This document shows, one piece after another, positions 56,508 through 64,000 of a stretch of 64,000 bases of DNA. The number at the start of each line of letters is the position of its first letter. The first letter of the stretch is position 1. The stretch is from Tenacibaculum maritimum NCIMB 2154 (GTDB taxonomy: Bacteria > Bacteroidota > Bacteroidia > Flavobacteriales > Flavobacteriaceae). The stretch spans positions 1,302,001-1,366,000 of the forward strand of contig NZ_LT634361.1 in the NCBI RefSeq assembly GCF_900119795.1. The letters are read 5' to 3'. The notes below the pieces were generated by a model. The model did not search any database, had not been told where the DNA came from, and worked only from the letters and a program-made list of their open reading frames with translations. The translations under genes were made by a program, and so were the position numbers.

Positions 56508-56702
56508 TAATTCCGGGTGCAAATATAACACCTTTTTCGTTTTCTGCAATATTTTTTTTAATTTTTTTTAAAAGAATATTTGCCTATATTGGCATCAATT
56601 ATGTTATAATTTAAATTCTAAAATTGGTTTTAAATTAAAATACTGAAAAGCAATTTGTTATGATAAAGAAGTGATTGTTTTTTTATAAAAGTAGAAGATA
56701 AA

Positions 56703-57086
56703 ATGAGTAAAGTTAAATTTGAATTAGAGTTTCCTATACATGCGTCGCCAAGTATGTTGTATCAATATTTTGCTACTCCAGCAGGTTTGGAAGAGTGGTT
56801 TGCTGATAAAGTAAACTCTAGAGGAAAGCAGATATCATTCTTTTGGGATGGAACGGAAGAAGAAGCTAAGATTTTGGTGAATAAAAGTGATGAAAGAATA
56901 AAGTTTAAGTGGGCAGAGAGCGAAGGAGACGAAAGTTATTTTGAATTTCGAATTCAAGTAGATGCATTAACGAAAGATGTTTCTTTGATGGTTACCGATT
57001 TTGCAGATAGCGAAGATGATTTAGAAGAATCAAAGATGTTGTGGGAAAATCAAATAGATGAATTGAAGCATACTATAGGCGCATAA
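56703..57086 (+). CDS. START-like (SRPBCC/AHA1-type) domain protein
   Basis: A 127-residue soluble protein of the small flavobacterial START-like family: ELEFPIHASPSMLYQYFATP at the start, LEEWFADKVNSRGKQ and KDVSLMVTDFADS follow, and the end is WENQIDELKHTIGA. It probably binds a hydrophobic ligand; ligand and role are unknown. Highly acidic. Terminator follows at 57109. Confidence 0.85.
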   Translation: MSKVKFELEFPIHASPSMLYQYFATPAGLEEWFADKVNSRGKQISFFWDGTEEEAKILVNKSDERIKFKWAESEGDESYFEFRIQVDALTKDVSLMVTDFADSEDDLEESKMLWENQIDELKHTIGA

Positions 57087-57108
57087 CAATAAAATGAATT
57101 AATCTGGA

Positions 57109-57140
57109 GAACCATCAAATTTTATTTGATGGTTTTTTTA
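57109..57140 (+). terminator. Intrinsic terminator after the START-like gene
   Basis: AACCATCAAA and TTTGATGGTT pair around TTTTAT region, followed by T7. Confidence 0.8.
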
Positions 57141-57265
57141 TAGATACTACTCAACTGATAAAAAATAACTACAGTAATGATAGAAGGATGGGGTAGTATA
57201 TAGAGTAGAATTGTAACTTTTTAGAGAAATGAAAAAAATAAATGATGCTACTTAATGAAATATAC

Positions 57266-57273
57266 TAAATTTG
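57266..57273 (+). promoter_or_regulatory. -7 box for the class IV aminotransferase gene
   Basis: TAAATTTG matches TAnnTTTG; the ATG is 19 bp downstream. No good upstream TTG at the usual spacing. Confidence 0.45.
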
Positions 57274-57292
57274 CGCCATAAAAAAATACACA

Positions 57293-58123
57293 ATGGTAAA
57301 TTATAACGGAGAATTATTATCTGAAAATCTAAAAATTTCAATTGAAAATAGAGGATTTAAGTTTGGAGATGCTATTTTTGAAACAGTTAAGGTTCAGCAA
57401 AATAAAGTGATCTTCTTGGAAGATCATTACTTCCGTTTAATGGCTTCTATGAGAATGCTAAGGATGAAAATACCAATGTCATTTACCCTTGAGTTCTTGG
57501 AGCAGGAAATATTGAGGTTGATAAGAGCTCAAGAGAAAGCTGTTTCTTATAGAGTTCGCTTAACTGTATATAGAAAAGATGGAGGTTTATATGCTCCAAA
57601 AACTAATGAGATAGATTATTTAATAGAAGCAAAAGCATATGCGTATCAAACAAAGCCAAGTTATGAGATCGATTTATATAAAGACTTTTATAATTATTCA
57701 GGATTGCTATCAACGATAAAAACAACAAATAGAATGCTGAATACTTTAGCGAGTGTTTTTGCAGAAGAAAATGATTTAGATAATTGTGTTCTATTGAACG
57801 AAAAAAAAGGAGTAGTAGAGGTCACGAATGGAAATATCTTTATAATCAAAGGAAACACCGTTAAAACTCCTGCATTAACAGAAGGGGCGCTAAAAGGGGT
57901 GGTAAGAAAAAAAGTGATTGCAATGCTAGATAAAAAAGAAGAGTTTACATTGGAAGAAGGGATAATTTCTCCTTTTGAGTTGCAAAAAGCAGATGAGATT
58001 TTTATAACCAATGCTATCGTAGGAATTCAACCAGTAACAAAGTATCGTAAGAAAAAATTTTCGACGACTATTAGTGAAAAATTACAAAAAAACTTACGTA
58101 TTTTAGAGATCACTGAAAGCTAA
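57293..58123 (+). CDS. Class IV aminotransferase (BCAT/aminodeoxychorismate lyase-like)
   Basis: A 276-residue fold-type IV PLP enzyme. Typical parts: NYNGELLSENLKISIENRGF and FGDAIFETVKV at the start, the lysine in TIKTTNRMLNTLASVFAEE, and a C-terminal segment ADEIFITNAIVGIQPV. It could be a branched-chain aminotransferase or the 4-amino-4-deoxychorismate lyase PabC of folate synthesis; length and the ending ITNAIVGIQPV fit PabC-like members better, but I cannot decide. It is convergent with yqgE. Confidence 0.83.
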   Translation: MVNYNGELLSENLKISIENRGFKFGDAIFETVKVQQNKVIFLEDHYFRLMASMRMLRMKIPMSFTLEFLEQEILRLIRAQEKAVSYRVRLTVYRKDGGLYAPKTNEIDYLIEAKAYAYQTKPSYEIDLYKDFYNYSGLLSTIKTTNRMLNTLASVFAEENDLDNCVLLNEKKGVVEVTNGNIFIIKGNTVKTPALTEGALKGVVRKKVIAMLDKKEEFTLEEGIISPFELQKADEIFITNAIVGIQPVTKYRKKKFSTTISEKLQKNLRILEITES

Positions 58124-58132
58124 TAAGTTGAT

Positions 58133-58690
58133 TTAATTTAGCTGTACATCACTAGGTGCATTAGCCCATATTTTATATTTTCCTCCTTTTAGTAATAATT
58201 GATCTTTCCAGATAGTTTCGTTATTGATAGCGAAAATGTTTTTGTAATTATTTTCTGAAACGAACCAAGAGTTTGTTTCTAATTCGTCTTCTAGTTGATG
58301 AGAACCCCATCCAGAATATCCTAAGAAAAAACGAATATCATCTTCTTGTATTTTATTGGTGGTTAGTAAAACTTTTAGTGAATCAAAATTTCCTCCCCAA
58401 TAGATGCCATTAGCAACTTCTACACTTCCGGGGATTAATTCAGGAATTTTATGAATGAAATATAAATTATCTTGCTCTACAGGCCCACCTTGAAAAATAT
58501 TAAAATGACAATCTATTTCAGGAATTAAGTCATTGACAGTATAAGCCAATGGTTTATTTAAAATAAAGCCAACAGAGCTATTTATTGTATGCTCTGTTAG
58601 CATGATAATAGATCTTTTAAAAGAAATATCGTTCAAAATAGAAGGCTCAGCAATGAGTAATCTCCCTTTTTCTGGCTTTAAGATAACCAT
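58133..58690 (-). CDS. YqgE/AlgH-family protein
   Basis: A 185-residue protein of the UPF0301 family from ATG 58690 (MVILKPEKGRLLIAEP); an in-frame TTG 33 bp upstream is not needed. Conserved parts: SSVGFILNKPL, YQGGPVE-like NIFQGGPVEQDNLYFIH and FFLGYSGWGSHQLEDEL. Function unknown; in other bacteria AlgH was first linked to alginate gene regulation. Cytoplasmic. Confidence 0.9.
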   Translation of the reverse strand: MVILKPEKGRLLIAEPSILNDISFKRSIIMLTEHTINSSVGFILNKPLAYTVNDLIPEIDCHFNIFQGGPVEQDNLYFIHKIPELIPGSVEVANGIYWGGNFDSLKVLLTTNKIQEDDIRFFLGYSGWGSHQLEDELETNSWFVSENNYKNIFAINNETIWKDQLLLKGGKYKIWANAPSDVQLN

Positions 58691-58765
58691 AACTTTTAGT
58701 TTTAATAATACTAATATAAACAAAATTTTTATATTTAATATTTATTATAGAGAAATAGAAAAAAG

Positions 58766-59515
58766 TTAAAAACTTCGTAGAGCTTCTATAAGCTCATTTC
58801 TTTTTCGAACAGAAACAGGAATTGAATCTTTATTTTTTAAAATTAAGTAGCCTCCATCTGACTTTATAAATTCTTTTACATACTGAATATTAATTAGATG
58901 GCTTTGATGTACGCGCAAAAATTGAAACTCTTTAAGCATATCAGCAAAATATTTTAAAGTCTTAGCAACCAATATTTTTTGTCCATTAGCCATATAAAAT
59001 TCAGTATAATTATTATCTGATTTACACCTAATAATATCATTTAAAAGAACTACTACAATCTTATCAGAAGTATGCAATGAAATTTTTTCAGGTCGTATAT
59101 CAGGTTGTCTTATTGATTGGTGTAAAACGGAAAGCTGTTCTTTGTCAGGCTGAATTTGATTTTTTGCTTTTTGAATAGAAGCTTTTAAGTCATCATTAGA
59201 ATATGGCTTTAATACGTAATCAATAGCAGCAAATTTAAAAGCTTTAATAGCAAACTCATCGCTAGCGGTTACAAAAATAATTTTAGAAGAAAGATCGGGA
59301 TGAATTTCTAAGATGTCGAAACCAGTTCCATCGCCTAGCATAATATCAAGAAATAAAATATCGGGTTGCTGCTGTGTTAAGAGTTTTGAAGCTTCAACAA
59401 CGCTTTTAGCAGTACCAGTAATTTCTATTTCAGAATGATTTTTTGAAATATCGTTTTGAAGCATTTCTATAGCAGAAGGAATGTCGTCAATTATAATAGC
59501 GGTATATGTAGTCAT
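58766..59515 (-). CDS. LytTR-family response regulator
   Basis: A 249-residue response regulator: receiver domain about 4-120 with phosphoacceptor Asp57 (ILFLDIML), Asp10/11 acidic pair, Thr in FVTASDE and Lys in VLKPY; LytTR DNA-binding domain about 140-245 (RCKSDNNYTEFYMANG, FLRVHQSHLINIQYVKEF). It is the partner of the histidine kinase encoded just upstream (2 bp between the genes). Targets unknown. Confidence 0.92.
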   Translation of the reverse strand: MTTYTAIIIDDIPSAIEMLQNDISKNHSEIEITGTAKSVVEASKLLTQQQPDILFLDIMLGDGTGFDILEIHPDLSSKIIFVTASDEFAIKAFKFAAIDYVLKPYSNDDLKASIQKAKNQIQPDKEQLSVLHQSIRQPDIRPEKISLHTSDKIVVVLLNDIIRCKSDNNYTEFYMANGQKILVAKTLKYFADMLKEFQFLRVHQSHLINIQYVKEFIKSDGGYLILKNKDSIPVSVRKRNELIEALRSF

Positions 59516-59517
59516 TT

Positions 59518-61548
59518 TTAAAAATCGGTTTTTAAAGGTATCTTAAACCAAACTTTGGTTCCTTTTACAATATTGTTTTCTAAGATTTCATCAATATAAA
59601 AAGAATCATTTCCAGCTAGGTTTTCTATTCGTTCTTGAGTAACTTTTACAGCTAGAGAATTATGCTTACGGATACTTTTTGTTTTTTTGGATTGATGAAA
59701 TCCAATTCCATTATCTTTAATAGTGCAGTTTAGAAAATTTTTTTTGATAGAAAAAATAACAGATATTTCTCCATTTTCAGTAGCCAGTTGGATTCCGTGT
59801 TTGATACTGTTTTCAACAAAAGGTTGAATTAACATAGGAGGAATAAGAATTTCTTCGGTATCTAGATCCATATTCGTTTTTATGATATAGTTAAAAGATT
59901 TTATACTTATTTGTTGTTCTAATTCTATATAATTTTTTAAAGTAGCAACTTCTTTGGCTAAACTAATTTCATGTACACGAGAATTATTTAAAATGGAGCG
60001 TAGTAAGGTAGCAAACTTACTGATAGTAGTATTTAATTCTTCAGATTTACCGGTGCTTCCTAGCGCTTTAATGCCATTCAAAACATTGAAAATAAAATGA
60101 GGGTTCATTTGTAATCGGAGTGCTTTCTGCTCAAGTAGTAACAAATGATTCTTTAACTCTAATTGTTCAATTTTTAAGTTATCTTCAGTTTTAATTTTCT
60201 TAACATAAAAATAAGCAGAAAAACTTACTAACAAAGCAATAATTACGATTGTTAACCATTGAAACCAAGTTTTTTCATAGATAGGTTTATCAATAAAAAA
60301 CTGAAATTGTATAGGGGTACTTTCGTGCTCTTGGTCTATTCTAGATTGAGCAGTAAGTATATAGCTTCCAGCTTTTAGATTAGCTAGGTTTATATGGTTG
60401 TTTTTAGACCAGGGACTATAAGCATCGTTTAATTTATACCTGTATTCAACTTTTTGAGGATTATTAACATTTATGGTCTTAAAAGTAAAAGATAAGTGGT
60501 TTTTATAAGAAGGGAGTTGCAGTATTTTTGAATATCCATTGATATTAATGCTGTCAAGGGGTTGATATACAATGTTAATGTTTTCAAAAGCAATTTTTGA
60601 CTTTGGGGGGATAATATTGAGATCGTTTTCAAATTTATAAAGGCCTTTATTAGGAGTTGCTATCCAAATATTTTGTTGGTTGTCTTCAAAAATTGAATTG
60701 ATATTATTGGTAATAGGAGTATTATATTTATTAATTTTTCTTAAAAAGGAGCAATGGTTGTTTAATACTTCAATTCCTTCTTTTTCTGTAGCAACCCAAA
60801 TCTGTGAACCTACTTTTTTTATAGTATTTATTTGCTTAGGAGAAGTGGTTACAGTTACTTTTTTACCTTCAATAATTAATATCCCCCTATTATAAGTAGT
60901 TGCTATAACTTGGCTTTTATTAAAAAAAATAGAGGTAAATATTCCTTTAGCTATTCTTTTGATGGTGTTTTCTTTTGTTAAGTCGGAGGTTTTCCAAAGT
61001 CCCTTACTAGTTGCAACCCAAAAAAACTCACCATCGAAGCTGATATCATAAACAATGGATGTATCTACGAGGATATTGGTTCTTATGGGAGCAATGTAGT
61101 CTTTTCTTACTAGGGATATGCCAAGAGAGGTGCCTAAAAAAATGCTGTTTTTAACAACTGCTATTGTACGAATAGGTTTACTTTCTAGGTTAAAAAAGGC
61201 ATCTTGGTTTTTTATAGATAACCCACGATCGGTTCCTGTTAGAATAGTATTGTTTTTTATACCTATACAATTTACCTTATTGGATTGTAACCCATCTTTT
61301 TCTGTGAAGGTGATAAATCGATTACCGTCAAAACGAGTAATTCCTTTATTTGTAGAAAACCAAAGGTAACCAATACTATCTTGAGTAATGGCAGTTATAT
61401 TGTTACTAGGCAATCCATCTTTAGTGGTGTAGTTTTTTAGCGTATAATTATCCAGTACATAATGTTCCGCAATATTATTGTTCTGAGCAATTAAAAATGC
61501 AGGAAAGCACAGTATAAAAAAGAAGGGTATTTTTTGAAGCAATTTCAT
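59518..61548 (-). CDS. Sensor histidine kinase with beta-propeller sensor (LytS-like)
   Basis: A 676-residue two-component regulator propeller kinase. Signal peptide (1-21), periplasmic propeller of about seven repeats (e.g. ITAITQDSIGYLWFSTNKGI), Y_Y_Y domain (about 340-420), one membrane helix (428-449), coiled coil, then His_kinase domain with H484 in QMNPHFIFNVLNG and ATPase motif IPPMLIQPFVENSIKHGI, NGIGF. The short propeller-helix form signals through the LytTR regulator downstream. The signal sensed is unknown. The promoter leaves almost no leader. Confidence 0.92.
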   Translation of the reverse strand: MKLLQKIPFFFILCFPAFLIAQNNNIAEHYVLDNYTLKNYTTKDGLPSNNITAITQDSIGYLWFSTNKGITRFDGNRFITFTEKDGLQSNKVNCIGIKNNTILTGTDRGLSIKNQDAFFNLESKPIRTIAVVKNSIFLGTSLGISLVRKDYIAPIRTNILVDTSIVYDISFDGEFFWVATSKGLWKTSDLTKENTIKRIAKGIFTSIFFNKSQVIATTYNRGILIIEGKKVTVTTSPKQINTIKKVGSQIWVATEKEGIEVLNNHCSFLRKINKYNTPITNNINSIFEDNQQNIWIATPNKGLYKFENDLNIIPPKSKIAFENINIVYQPLDSININGYSKILQLPSYKNHLSFTFKTINVNNPQKVEYRYKLNDAYSPWSKNNHINLANLKAGSYILTAQSRIDQEHESTPIQFQFFIDKPIYEKTWFQWLTIVIIALLVSFSAYFYVKKIKTEDNLKIEQLELKNHLLLLEQKALRLQMNPHFIFNVLNGIKALGSTGKSEELNTTISKFATLLRSILNNSRVHEISLAKEVATLKNYIELEQQISIKSFNYIIKTNMDLDTEEILIPPMLIQPFVENSIKHGIQLATENGEISVIFSIKKNFLNCTIKDNGIGFHQSKKTKSIRKHNSLAVKVTQERIENLAGNDSFYIDEILENNIVKGTKVWFKIPLKTDF

Positions 61549-61553
61549 ATAAG

Positions 61554-61584
61554 CAAACTTACAGTAAAAAAGTAATTGTTCAAA
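61554..61584 (-). promoter_or_regulatory. Promoter of the two-component pair
   Basis: On the minus strand TTTG (61584-61581), 19 bp, TAAGTTTG (61561-61554). The start of transcription would be at about 61548, i.e. at the ATG itself. The TTTG lies in the loop of the terminator hairpin 61568-61600. Confidence 0.6.
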
Positions 61585-61600
61585 CTAAACAATTACTTTT
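61568..61600 (-). terminator. Intrinsic terminator of the lipoprotein gene, overlapping the kinase promoter
   Basis: AAAAGTAATTGTT and AACAATTACTTTT pair (13 bp) around a 7-nt loop; T6 follows on the minus strand. Confidence 0.75.
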
Positions 61601-61609
61601 ATAATCGAA

Positions 61610-62686
61610 TTAGTTAATAGTATATAAACATTTATTATTAGTGTCGGGTTCTAGGTATTTCAAGTCTCCATAAGGTTTTGTTAAAGGTTTCAATACGCAT
61701 AAGACGGTAGCTTTACCTTTGATTGTTAATTTATTATTTTTTATAGTATAAGACCACCTGAATTTTTTTATAGGAATCTGTAGCCTTTCCAGTTCTGTAA
61801 TTAAATTTTTATTATTTTTTATCCAAACTATGATTTCTTTACTGTTATGAAAGTTAGGGATAGTATGATTAGAGTTATAGTAATCGAACTCCCATTCAAT
61901 AGGAACGTTACATGGAAGGGTATAAGCCTCTCCGATATAGCGTTCATATTCATTTGTTAGAGCCTCAAACCATTCTATCTCTTTTTCAGTTGGATATTTT
62001 TTAGCGATTTCTTTTGATAAATCAGTTTTTCCGGGAGAGTTTGCTGTAGGATAAAACACATAGTAAGGTTTTGCTAAATAGTAATTTGAAAATTGACCCC
62101 CAAATATGCTATAGTAGGGAGAGGTTATAATTTTAGGAGTTTCAGAGTTTGTAAAAGCACTTTTTAAAAGATTTATTAATGATTGGTTACTACCTATGTC
62201 AGACGAATGAAATATAATTCTAGAATCCTTAGTGATACCGCTTTTTATACTAGGCAATGTTCCTTTTGAGAGATGCTTATTTAAAGAGATAGTTGTAATT
62301 GGTTCTCCATTCATTACTGTTTTTAAACTCATTCCTTTCCAAGGATTGTTAAGGGCTACAATGTGAATTTCTCCATACGGGTTTTGAGTAGTATTCGTAT
62401 TTATCCAATTAATAATTTCTTCCAAAGAAGAGGTGTTATTTATAATTTGATACTTTTTGCTTTTGAAATAAGTGGAGGCACTAGCGTAAAAGTCACTGGT
62501 TCCTTTATCATGATTCGTAATAAAAACGATAGGTTTTCTAATAGGAAAAGAGAGGGTATCGCTTTTAGAAGTTGTTTGCGAAGATGTTGAAAAGTTACTT
62601 TTTTGTATACTTTTTTTACAACTAATGAATGTTCCAGTAAGTAAAGAGAAAGCAATGATACTTGTTTTTAAAAATGATTTTTTCAT
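61610..62686 (-). CDS. Hypothetical lipoprotein, 358 residues
   Basis: A predicted lipoprotein (signal peptide, lipobox FISC, Cys23). The first third reads as an alpha/beta domain (PIVFITNHDKGTSDFYASA, GEIHIVALNNPW) that recalls caspase-like or DUF4347-type exported domains with a SER/ASP motif in RIIFHSSDIGSNQSLINLL; the C-terminal third is beta-rich. I do not recognise the family. It lies upstream of the kinase/regulator pair in the same direction, but a terminator separates them. Confidence 0.7.
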   Translation of the reverse strand: MKKSFLKTSIIAFSLLTGTFISCKKSIQKSNFSTSSQTTSKSDTLSFPIRKPIVFITNHDKGTSDFYASASTYFKSKKYQIINNTSSLEEIINWINTNTTQNPYGEIHIVALNNPWKGMSLKTVMNGEPITTISLNKHLSKGTLPSIKSGITKDSRIIFHSSDIGSNQSLINLLKSAFTNSETPKIITSPYYSIFGGQFSNYYLAKPYYVFYPTANSPGKTDLSKEIAKKYPTEKEIEWFEALTNEYERYIGEAYTLPCNVPIEWEFDYYNSNHTIPNFHNSKEIIVWIKNNKNLITELERLQIPIKKFRWSYTIKNNKLTIKGKATVLCVLKPLTKPYGDLKYLEPDTNNKCLYTIN

Positions 62687-62993
62687 AATTTTATTATTTT
62701 GAACTTTTATATTTCTTGTATCCTAAAGTTTTGCATACAGTTTATTTTTTTATTTAGCTTGTTGTTGAAGCAATGCTAGAAAATAATTCAAACTATTTGT
62801 ATGGCATATGACTATATAAGTTGAGTGAATAACTAATTGATTAAGAAGCTTACTTGTATTTCGCAAAGCAAGCTTCTTGAATCAGATATAGTTTTAAAGG
62901 TAGAAGAGTGAAGAAGATAAAGAGTAAGGAAATTAGAATTCGTACCAGATTAATTAGAATCCGTTTGTGGAAAGAAAGAATAAATGATTAAAA
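62687..62993. other. Intergenic region with a strong hairpin
   Basis: A 45-nt hairpin at 62839-62883 (GATTAAGAAGCT with AGCTTCTTGAATC, one bulge, 20-nt loop) stands in the middle; no T-run follows in either direction. Two copies of AATTAGAATYCGT lie at about 62930 and 62952. No gene. The hairpin could end the flavoreductase transcript with Rho-independent release only weakly. Confidence 0.45.
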
Positions 62994-64000
62994 TTAGTAA
63001 CAGTCGGTTTTAATTTGATTTGATTCCCAGTAAGTTTTCAAAGGGGTTTCTAAGATATTTAGCGTAATTTCTTCCAAAATTTTTAAGGTGCCGTTCATCA
63101 TAGAAATGGAACCGCAAATCATGATAATACCATCATTTTTTAAAGTGTTAGCTACTGTATGTTGGTTTTCCAAGATGAGATCCTGAACGTATTTTTTTTC
63201 TTTAGAAAGCTCCTTAGAATAGGCAATATAAGTTGTTTTTGTACCTGAATTCTTTAAAAAAGGAGCATATATATCCAAAGAATTGATAGTTCTTACTCCA
63301 AAAAATAAATGTTTCTGTATAGAAGGTTGTTCTAACATGCCTAAAAAGGGGGCAATTCCCGTACCATTTGCTATTAAAATAGCTTCTTTTGTTTTTTTAG
63401 GGAGATTAAATGCTTTATTCTTTTTGATATGGGCTTGTATGTTGTCTCCTTGTTGGAGGGTGTTTAGAAAATTAGAACAAACGCCAAATTCATGTTTTTT
63501 AATACTCAAAATAATATTTCCATTGATAGCACCTATGGAATAAAGCCGCTCAATAGAATCTTGGTGTGGAGTTATAGAAAGCAAATCTCCAGACGTAAAA
63601 GTTATTTTTTTAAGAGGGGCTAAATGAAGTAAAAAGACATTGTCTTGATTTAATGCTGTTCTCTTTATAATGGTGAATGTTTGTTGCTTTCTGGGGCTCG
63701 CTATTTTTTGTGGGATAGCTAATTTTAATTCATTTTTATGGTTCCATTCTTTTTCCCAGTTTTTAAAATCGCTAAAAGATTGATTATTGATTTTATAGAG
63801 ATCCATTATTTGTTCAAAATTAGGATGATTTTGCAATAAAGAGTCAACTTGAATAGCAAATTTACAGTAGTTTTTATAGGCTAAGGAACCAAAACCTATT
63901 ACGGTGTATTTTATTGTTGTAGAAGGGGTTATGTTAGGGAATGTAGTTAAAAACTTTTTTGCATTTGTAGGAGGAGCTCCTTCTCCATAAGTAGCTGTTA
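62994..64000 (-). CDS. Flavodoxin-ferredoxin reductase type flavoprotein (CysJ-like), 5' part outside the window
   Basis: The frame is open from the stop at 62994 to the window end. At the window edge the protein reads TATYGEGAPPTNAKKF and FGSLAYKNYCKFA, the FMN-binding loops of a flavodoxin domain. The FAD part has RLYSIG and the NADP(H) part ANGTGIAPFLGML, and the chain ends TDCY, with the terminal aromatic usual for the family. So it is a diflavin reductase like the sulfite reductase alpha subunit or a PepSY-flavodoxin siderophore/iron reductase; the missing N-terminus would decide. At least 335 residues are visible. Confidence 0.85.
   Translation of the reverse strand, partial: TATYGEGAPPTNAKKFLTTFPNITPSTTIKYTVIGFGSLAYKNYCKFAIQVDSLLQNHPNFEQIMDLYKINNQSFSDFKNWEKEWNHKNELKLAIPQKIASPRKQQTFTIIKRTALNQDNVFLLHLAPLKKITFTSGDLLSITPHQDSIERLYSIGAINGNIILSIKKHEFGVCSNFLNTLQQGDNIQAHIKKNKAFNLPKKTKEAILIANGTGIAPFLGMLEQPSIQKHLFFGVRTINSLDIYAPFLKNSGTKTTYIAYSKELSKEKKYVQDLILENQHTVANTLKNDGIIMICGSISMMNGTLKILEEITLNILETPLKTYWESNQIKTDCY

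Overview
The window looks like chromosomal DNA of a marine-type member of the Flavobacteriaceae (Bacteroidota), plausibly close to Tenacibaculum or Polaribacter. Reasons: it is very AT-rich; several intergenic regions carry the Bacteroidota -7 box TAnnTTTG with a TTG/TTTG box 17-22 bp upstream; and the gene content is typical (SusC/TonB-type domains, a two-component regulator propeller kinase with a LytTR regulator, a CAL67264-type small membrane protein, menaquinone genes, no Shine-Dalgarno dependence). Several genes seem to start at TTG or GTG. I ran no database search: family names rest on recognised motifs.

Layout. 1-6523: tail of an upstream gene, an MCE/MlaD protein, a broken carboxymuconolactone-decarboxylase-like gene, two heterodisulfide-reductase-like Fe-S proteins, then menaquinone genes menA and menC around an SRPBCC protein. 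6524-16370: an accessory block that appears to split the men cluster (the CPBP protease and menE follow it). It holds a dead tyrosine recombinase, a large VIT/VWA/TonB-plug/TPR/DUF2135 fusion, and an array of four 287-bp repeats, each leading into either an RHS C-terminal fragment or a lipoprotein gene. This looks like a store of orphan polymorphic-toxin cassettes. 16371-24921: CPBP protease, menE, a 57-bp tandem repeat with 14 TGTACA sites, a cryptochrome/photolyase-like gene, a 2,4-dienoyl-CoA-reductase-like flavoprotein, a small membrane protein and EttA. 25010-36862: MarC, a frameshifted SDR, RibB with a dead GTP cyclohydrolase II half, LptF/G, LolA, FtsK, DgkA, Tpx, MATE, an S66 peptidase and a GNAT. 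36903-43635: TonB receptor, M23 peptidase, zapA, a probable 6S RNA and RNase Y.

43694-49062 (minus strand) is a compact sulfur-themed operon: an ArsR-rhodanese regulator, a rhodanese-metallo-beta-lactamase fusion, an MFS transporter, a cysteine desulfurase and a second MFS transporter. A perfect 18+18 bp palindrome lies 4 bp in front of the regulator start and is a likely operator. 49261-54327: a Crp/Fnr regulator, a LysR regulator and histidine utilisation genes hutH-hutU. 54357-64000: a DUF4184 gene cut by a TGA, two unknown lipoproteins, tRNA-Met, a START-like protein, a class IV aminotransferase, YqgE, a LytTR two-component pair, and the 3' part of a CysJ-like flavoreductase that runs off the window.

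The strongest leads are the RHS cassette array with its repeats, the TGTACA repeat block in front of the photolyase-like gene, the ArsR-rhodanese operon with its palindrome, and three genes each interrupted by a single lesion.
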